Shown piece after piece: positions 26,401-32,400 of a stretch of 64,000 bases of DNA. The translations under genes were made by a program, and so were the position numbers. Each line of letters opens with the position of its first letter. The first letter of the stretch is position 1. The notes beneath the pieces were generated by a model that searched no databases, had not been told where the DNA came from, and saw nothing but the letters and a program-made list of their open reading frames with translations. The DNA is from Mantis religiosa. Its lineage: Eukaryota; Arthropoda; Insecta; Mantodea; Mantidae. The DNA lies in NCBI GenBank assembly GCA_030765055.1, contig CM060953.1, positions 184,221,898 to 184,285,897 of the forward strand. Reading direction: 5' to 3'.

Positions 26401-29400
26401 AGCATAAATAAAAGGTTTGTTTTAAACATGTACTTTATTATTATATGCTCATTGTACCATATACAAGAGTGGTTTGAAAAGTACTTGGAATGGAATAGAA
26501 AAAATGTATTTACATCACTGAAACATTTTTATTTTTCAATGTAGTCTTCTTGTAGATTAATGAACTTGGTCCAATGATGCTCAGTGCCTTGATCCCACCC
26601 CGAAAATAAGATTCCTTCAGGTCTACAAAATGGTTGTCAACTCCGGCTATCAATTCTTTGTTTGATATGCATCTTAGTCCACCATGAAAAATTTTCAATT
26701 TTGTGAAGAGATGGAAGTCTGATGGAGCCATATCAGGTGAATAAGGCTGGTGTGGCAACAATTCATACCTTAGTTTGTGTAATTTTGCCATGGCGATGGC
26801 ACAAGTGTGAGGCGTGCATTGTCTTGATGGAAGATGACTTTCTTCCTTGCTAAACCTGGCCTTTTTTCGTGTATCTTTTGTTGCAATTTGTCCAAGAGGT
26901 TAGCATAGTATTCTCCAGGAATTGTTTGCCTAGTGGGGAGATAATCTACAAGCAGAATCGCCTTCACATCCCAGAAAACTGATGCCATGACCTTTCCAGC
27001 CAAAAGAATTGTCTTTGCTTTCTTTCATGGTGGAGAATCAGCATGTTTCCACTGCTTTGATTGTTGTTTTGTCTCTGGAGTATAGTAATGCACCCAAGAT
27101 TCATCTGTGGTTACAAAATTGTGCAAAAAATCTTGTTCATTTCTCCTAAAATGGGCCAAACATTGTTCCGATATGTCCATTCTCATGCATTTTTAATCCA
27201 TCGTCAATAGTTGCAGCAACCATCTTGCAGATAATTTTTTCATTTCTAATTCTTGAGTTAAAATTTGATATATCCTTTCAGATGACATCTGGCAAGCGAT
27301 CCTCCATGACCATTTTGTGCACTTTTGCAATGATTTCTAGAGTAGTGACACATCTTGGCCGACTACTGCACAGATCATTATCTAAGCTCTCCCGACCAAA
27401 TTTAAATTAATTTGTCCACTTGGCAGCAGATGAATATGAAGGAGCAGAATCCCCCAGTGTATCTGGAAAGTGGCATAAATGTAATTTGCTTTCATACCTT
27501 TCTTTACGAAGTACTTAATCACTGCTCGAATCTCCATTTTTTGCATCTTCGCAAATCACTACGCTGAAACAACAATAGAGTCACATCACCACCATAGCTC
27601 TCTTCCAAGAGCACTGACGTGGCACGTGTTTGCAGGCAACAGTCCAATGGATATCACATGAACAACTCGTTGAACTAGCACTGACCTATCGTGGTGATTC
27701 CGAGAACTTTTCAAACCACCCTCGTAGATTAAATCTTACAAGAGAACTATCACTATGCTCATGCCTGTATGCACTTGAGAGTTTAATGGCAGTATCTCTG
27801 CTGTATGTGGAGCCTGTGTGCCAAAAATCTGGTGCGGAGTATAGCTGGAAGTACCCAAAAATGTGTCAATAATACATAGGAACATATAGGCATAACACAC
27901 CATTGTACTGGAGGAATTGTTTACTCTGCAGGCAGCAGTGTACACACAGGCATACGTTAAGAGCGGCAGTACAGAGCTCACCAGGGATGTCCAGCAGCTA
28001 CTTGCAAGTGGTTGCATGCAGCACTTTTCAAGCTTCAATTTTGGGGGTTGCAGTTCTATTCTGCAACAGACTTTCGGTGCACAAGCCCCACAAAGAGCAC
28101 AGATGATGCTATCAAGCTCTCAAGTGAATAAAGGTATGAGCACAGTGATAGTTCTCTTGTCAGACCTTAACAGGCATAGGTTCTGTTTGAAAGAACTCCT
28201 TTGAATCAATTTACTTATTTTCAAGATCGCAACAATAAATTCAAAATTCAGCACCAGTAACGATAAAACTAAATTTTAAGTGCTATGTGTACTGAATAAG
28301 CTGCAAAGGCTGTGACAACTTTTACATTGGAAAAACTAAACAGAATTTGAACATTAGGCTTAAAGAGCATTTTAGGAACATCAGGAACAAAGAAATAAAT
28401 TGGCGGTAGCGTACCATTTTTGGAAGAATTCCCACGATATACTATGAGAAATCCACTTATTAAAAAGTGTCCAAGGTCCAGCTGCATTAACCACGTGGGA
28501 AAAAATTTTCATAAAGAAATATGAAAGAAAATTGTTCAATTTCAATACTACCTTTGAAGAGAACCCAAACTCCAAGTTCATCAAGATACCGACAGAGACG
28601 CCCCTATCACCTCCAAGGAGTTCACCAAACCAACATCCATTAGTTGACAACAGTGATGATGTTAGGAAGGTACTAACAAAATGTGTTCTAGGTAAATACT
28701 AGCAATAAATGGAGCATTGAATACTAGTTAGACTCAGAATTACATTAATTTAAAGTGCTGCTTTGGAATGTTTGCTGTTTTTTTCTGCACCAATCAATGC
28801 ATTATTATTTTTGATTGGGAGTCAGTTTACGTGGAATCCACTGACATTACGTTTACTTCTGTATAATTGTTAATGTAAAATGTAATGGATTTTACTCATA
28901 ACAATTCCCAATGTTACCCAAACAAATTCATAAAATGTCAGTCAACCTTCTTAGAAGCATCGCTCACACAACTATATTATTTTCATTAGTAAAGCAGACT
29001 TGTGAATCCTTCAGGAACTTTTTACCAAGAGAAAACTGATCTCTGCACCAATTATAAATTGCTGCTTTACATGCACCTTTGCCATATTTATTTTCAAGTC
29101 AATTTTAGGCATTAATGATAAATTAAAGTCATAAAATATAATAGCCCTGAAATATTCTCTACTCAAATTGATTTTTGGGTGAACCAAAATGTTTAAATGA
29201 TGATAATTAACACACTATTAGGGCAATTAAAGAAATTGGGCTGTAATCAACTCACAAAGCATTAGAAAGTTGCTGTCAAATATAAACAAATGTAATTTTA
29301 TGTGTGTTTGGAGGAATTTAGTAACAGTGACGTCAAAATTAATCGTAAAAAACTATTTGTAGTCGGCTTATTGACACTCATCACTTACTTTTTTATATTA

Positions 29401-32400
29401 TCAAGGGACTAGTTTCAAAGACCATTGCCTCCATTTTCAACCTCTCTCCAACTAGCATCTGTTGTCTGCTCTCCTCTCTACTCATAATTCTACCGCCAGA
29501 GAGAGGAGAGCAAACAACAGATGCTAGTTGGAGAGAGGTTGAAAATGGAGGCAATGGCCTTTGAAACTAGTCCCTTGATAATATAAAAAAGTAAGTGATG
29601 AGTGTCAGTAAATCGACTACAAATAGTGTTTTACAATTAAATTTAATTTGTTTTTAGAAACATGGCATTACTGACGCCCTAGTAGTAAACTGTAGTAAAA
29701 TACACATTTCTATTGTGCTTTGGTAACCATTAATTATTTAAGATGCAGCTTGGTGAATATTATAGTGTCTATATTCCACTGTTGAGGTATAATGTAAGGC
29801 ATATGAACCTGTATCCTTTCTCCCTTTACTCGAAAAAAATGCAGTGTAGTCATAATTGAGATATGATCTTACAGTAAAACCTTGTTAACCTGGACTAATT
29901 TTGGAAAAAAAAATTACATTGTTTAGCGTAGTAAATAAAAACTTATAATTCCTTTCATGGAAGTGTTGAAAACAGTGTTGTTGTAATAAATTAAATTTAA
30001 AGGGAGCTGATTAATGACAGTAAACAACACTTACTCTTTAATTTTCCCAGACATGTTTCAAAGGTTATTTGCCTCCATTGCCAACCGGAAATCGACTGGT
30101 TCTCAGTGGTGTAGCTGGCAATATTTTGTCATAGGTCTCCTCTGGTGGTGGTTTGAGGAACTTGTTGAACAAATCTTTTTGGGGGATGTCGAAATTGAAT
30201 ATCTTGTTCCTATTTTTTGAAATGATTTGTTCCTATGTGGACAGTTCTTATTTTCCTGTTGTATGTTTTAGTAGTTTTGGTTCTGGATTTATGTTGTGTT
30301 TTTTTTTTCCTAAAAATGCGTGGCAGTTTCAGTTAATTAATGAAAATTAATCATTTCATCACACTAGCCGTATATAGGCTAAGGTTTTTGATAGAGTCAA
30401 CATGAAAAATTCCATTCCATGGCCAGGATTTGAACCACAGCCATGGTAGCTCAATGGCTTAGAGTAACTGGACGGAAACCAGGAGATCTGTGGTTCAAAT
30501 CCCAGCCATGGCACTGAATTTTTCATGTTGACTCTATCTATCAAAAACCTTAGCCTATATATGGCTAGTATGAAGAAATGATTAATTTCCATCAATTAAC
30601 TAAAATAATAAGAGTTAAATGATGAAGCCTGGGATTTAAGTACTTACAATAGTAAGTCGCCACAAATGGTGTATCTCAGATGCAAGAACCCCTAGTGGTC
30701 TACCGGGGAAATATATGAGTCAAATGGAGTATTTAATGTCATGATGGCAAGTTAGCCATGGTAGCTCAATGGGTTAGAGCGACTGGATGGAAATCAGGAG
30801 ATCCCTGGTTCAAATCCCAGCCATGGCATTGAATTTTTCATGTTGACTCTATCTATGCATGGCAATTGCTGATTTTTCTAATTGTTTGTACTTTATGTTC
30901 CTAAAGTGTTCCTTTGCTCTTGTTTCTAAATTTCTTTTGGTTTTTCCAACATAAATTTGACTACAGTCACAGCATTCAATTTGATATATATATCAGACTT
31001 TTTGTTAGGTGGAATGGCATCTTTGATGTTTGAGCATATTAGGTTTTTTAACGAGTAATGGTTGACTGGTGCTAGTTGAATGTTTTGTTTTTTGAAGACT
31101 TTTTTTGAATTTATCAAAGGCCCATCGATGGTAAGTGAATTTTTTGAAAATCACATTAGTTTCTGTAGCTGAGAGGGTTAAGTACAGAGGTTCTACTCCC
31201 ATTAGTCCTGGACCCGTAGGACCAAGGACCCGGGCCTCCTTCTACCCGGGAGCGATTGATACTCCGGGGCTCTTTCCATAGGGCAATACCTGATTTCTTA
31301 AAAAGCCGCCCCGCTGAGCACACCGTCAAGACAGGATGGAGGTGGATACGCCACTTACGCACGTCAACCCCGCAGGGAAGACTACCGAAAACCTTGGTGG
31401 GGCCGCCTGGTGATCTAGCACACCTACTAGCTCTGCAGGTTAGTACCCAGGACATATGAGGCAACCCTCTACCCCCTTCGGGCGGCCATAGCCTGGCCAG
31501 AGGTACCCAATTCCCTGTGAGTGTCGGGAACACACTGCCCCTCGAGTCCAACCCAATCCGAACAACTCCCCGACGGGAGGGGCTCGGCAGTTCGGCCCAA
31601 GGTTCCTTAGTAACGTCAGAGGTACCACGAGTGCTAAGGGTCCACAGCGTCCGCACCACAGCAGCTGAAGGGGACGGATCCCCTCCCCTACGGGATAGCT
31701 GAGAGGATTGTGGTTTCCTTTATTAGCTTCTTTTTTGCTAAGTTCACTATTTTGTCTACTTATGATTTGGGAGTCATTTTTTTTTTTTTTGCTATTTCAA
31801 TAATTTTGTTGTAATCTGTTTTGTATTCTTCAGCTGCGAGAGGGATGTTGACCAGTCTGTTTGTTAAACTATTGAAGATTGCCTGCTTGTGGGATCTTGG
31901 GTTGTAGCCATTAGCTTTTATGTAATTTGTCTGTCTGTGTTGGTTTTCTGTAAATGCCAAAGTTTATTCTGTTTTTATTTCTGATTATTTTTAGATCCAA
32001 AAATGGTAAATACTCGTTTTTTTTCTATTTCTACAGTGAACTTGATGCTTTTTTCTTAGCTATTTAAAATTTTTATTGCCTATTTTACAGATGATAAATT
32101 GCTATTCTCAGTAGGTATATTACTCAAATTCTCTTGCTAGCACGCAAATTCATTGCATTCACCCCACCTGCTTGGACCAGGTTGTAAGAGAAACTTTGAT
32201 AAAGTAATGGAAAAATTTGTGGCCTGGTGTGTGTAACTTGCCAGAAAGCAATATTGAAGAAGAAGAAAAACTAAAAATAATTGTTCCAATGTTGATGAAG
32301 AAGACATTGACAATTGGTTGCAAATCGACAATGACAGAGGTTATAAACCGATTACAGAGGAAGGCATTATTGCACAATGCAGTGTTATTGAAAATGAAAA

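Larger units (their letters stand above)
29945..32105 (-). mobile_element. Penelope-like element family B, 5'-truncated and split by two insertions
   Basis: Pieces 29945-30326, 30857-31176 and 31707-32105 align in order with the full-length element at 53480-56214 (3' end, GIY-YIG region, linker). Frames are broken; the GIY motif reads SDIYIKLN. The first gap is a composite SINE family 2, the second a GC-rich retroposon. The 3' end has GAAA with the palindrome ACATGT but a lost CTGATGA core. Confidence 0.85.

Noticed and set aside
31156..31702. Overlapping ORFs of 60-167 codons on both strands
   Set aside because: They lie in the GC-rich retroposon, where stops are rare by composition; no domain, and the insertion is bounded by target duplications.
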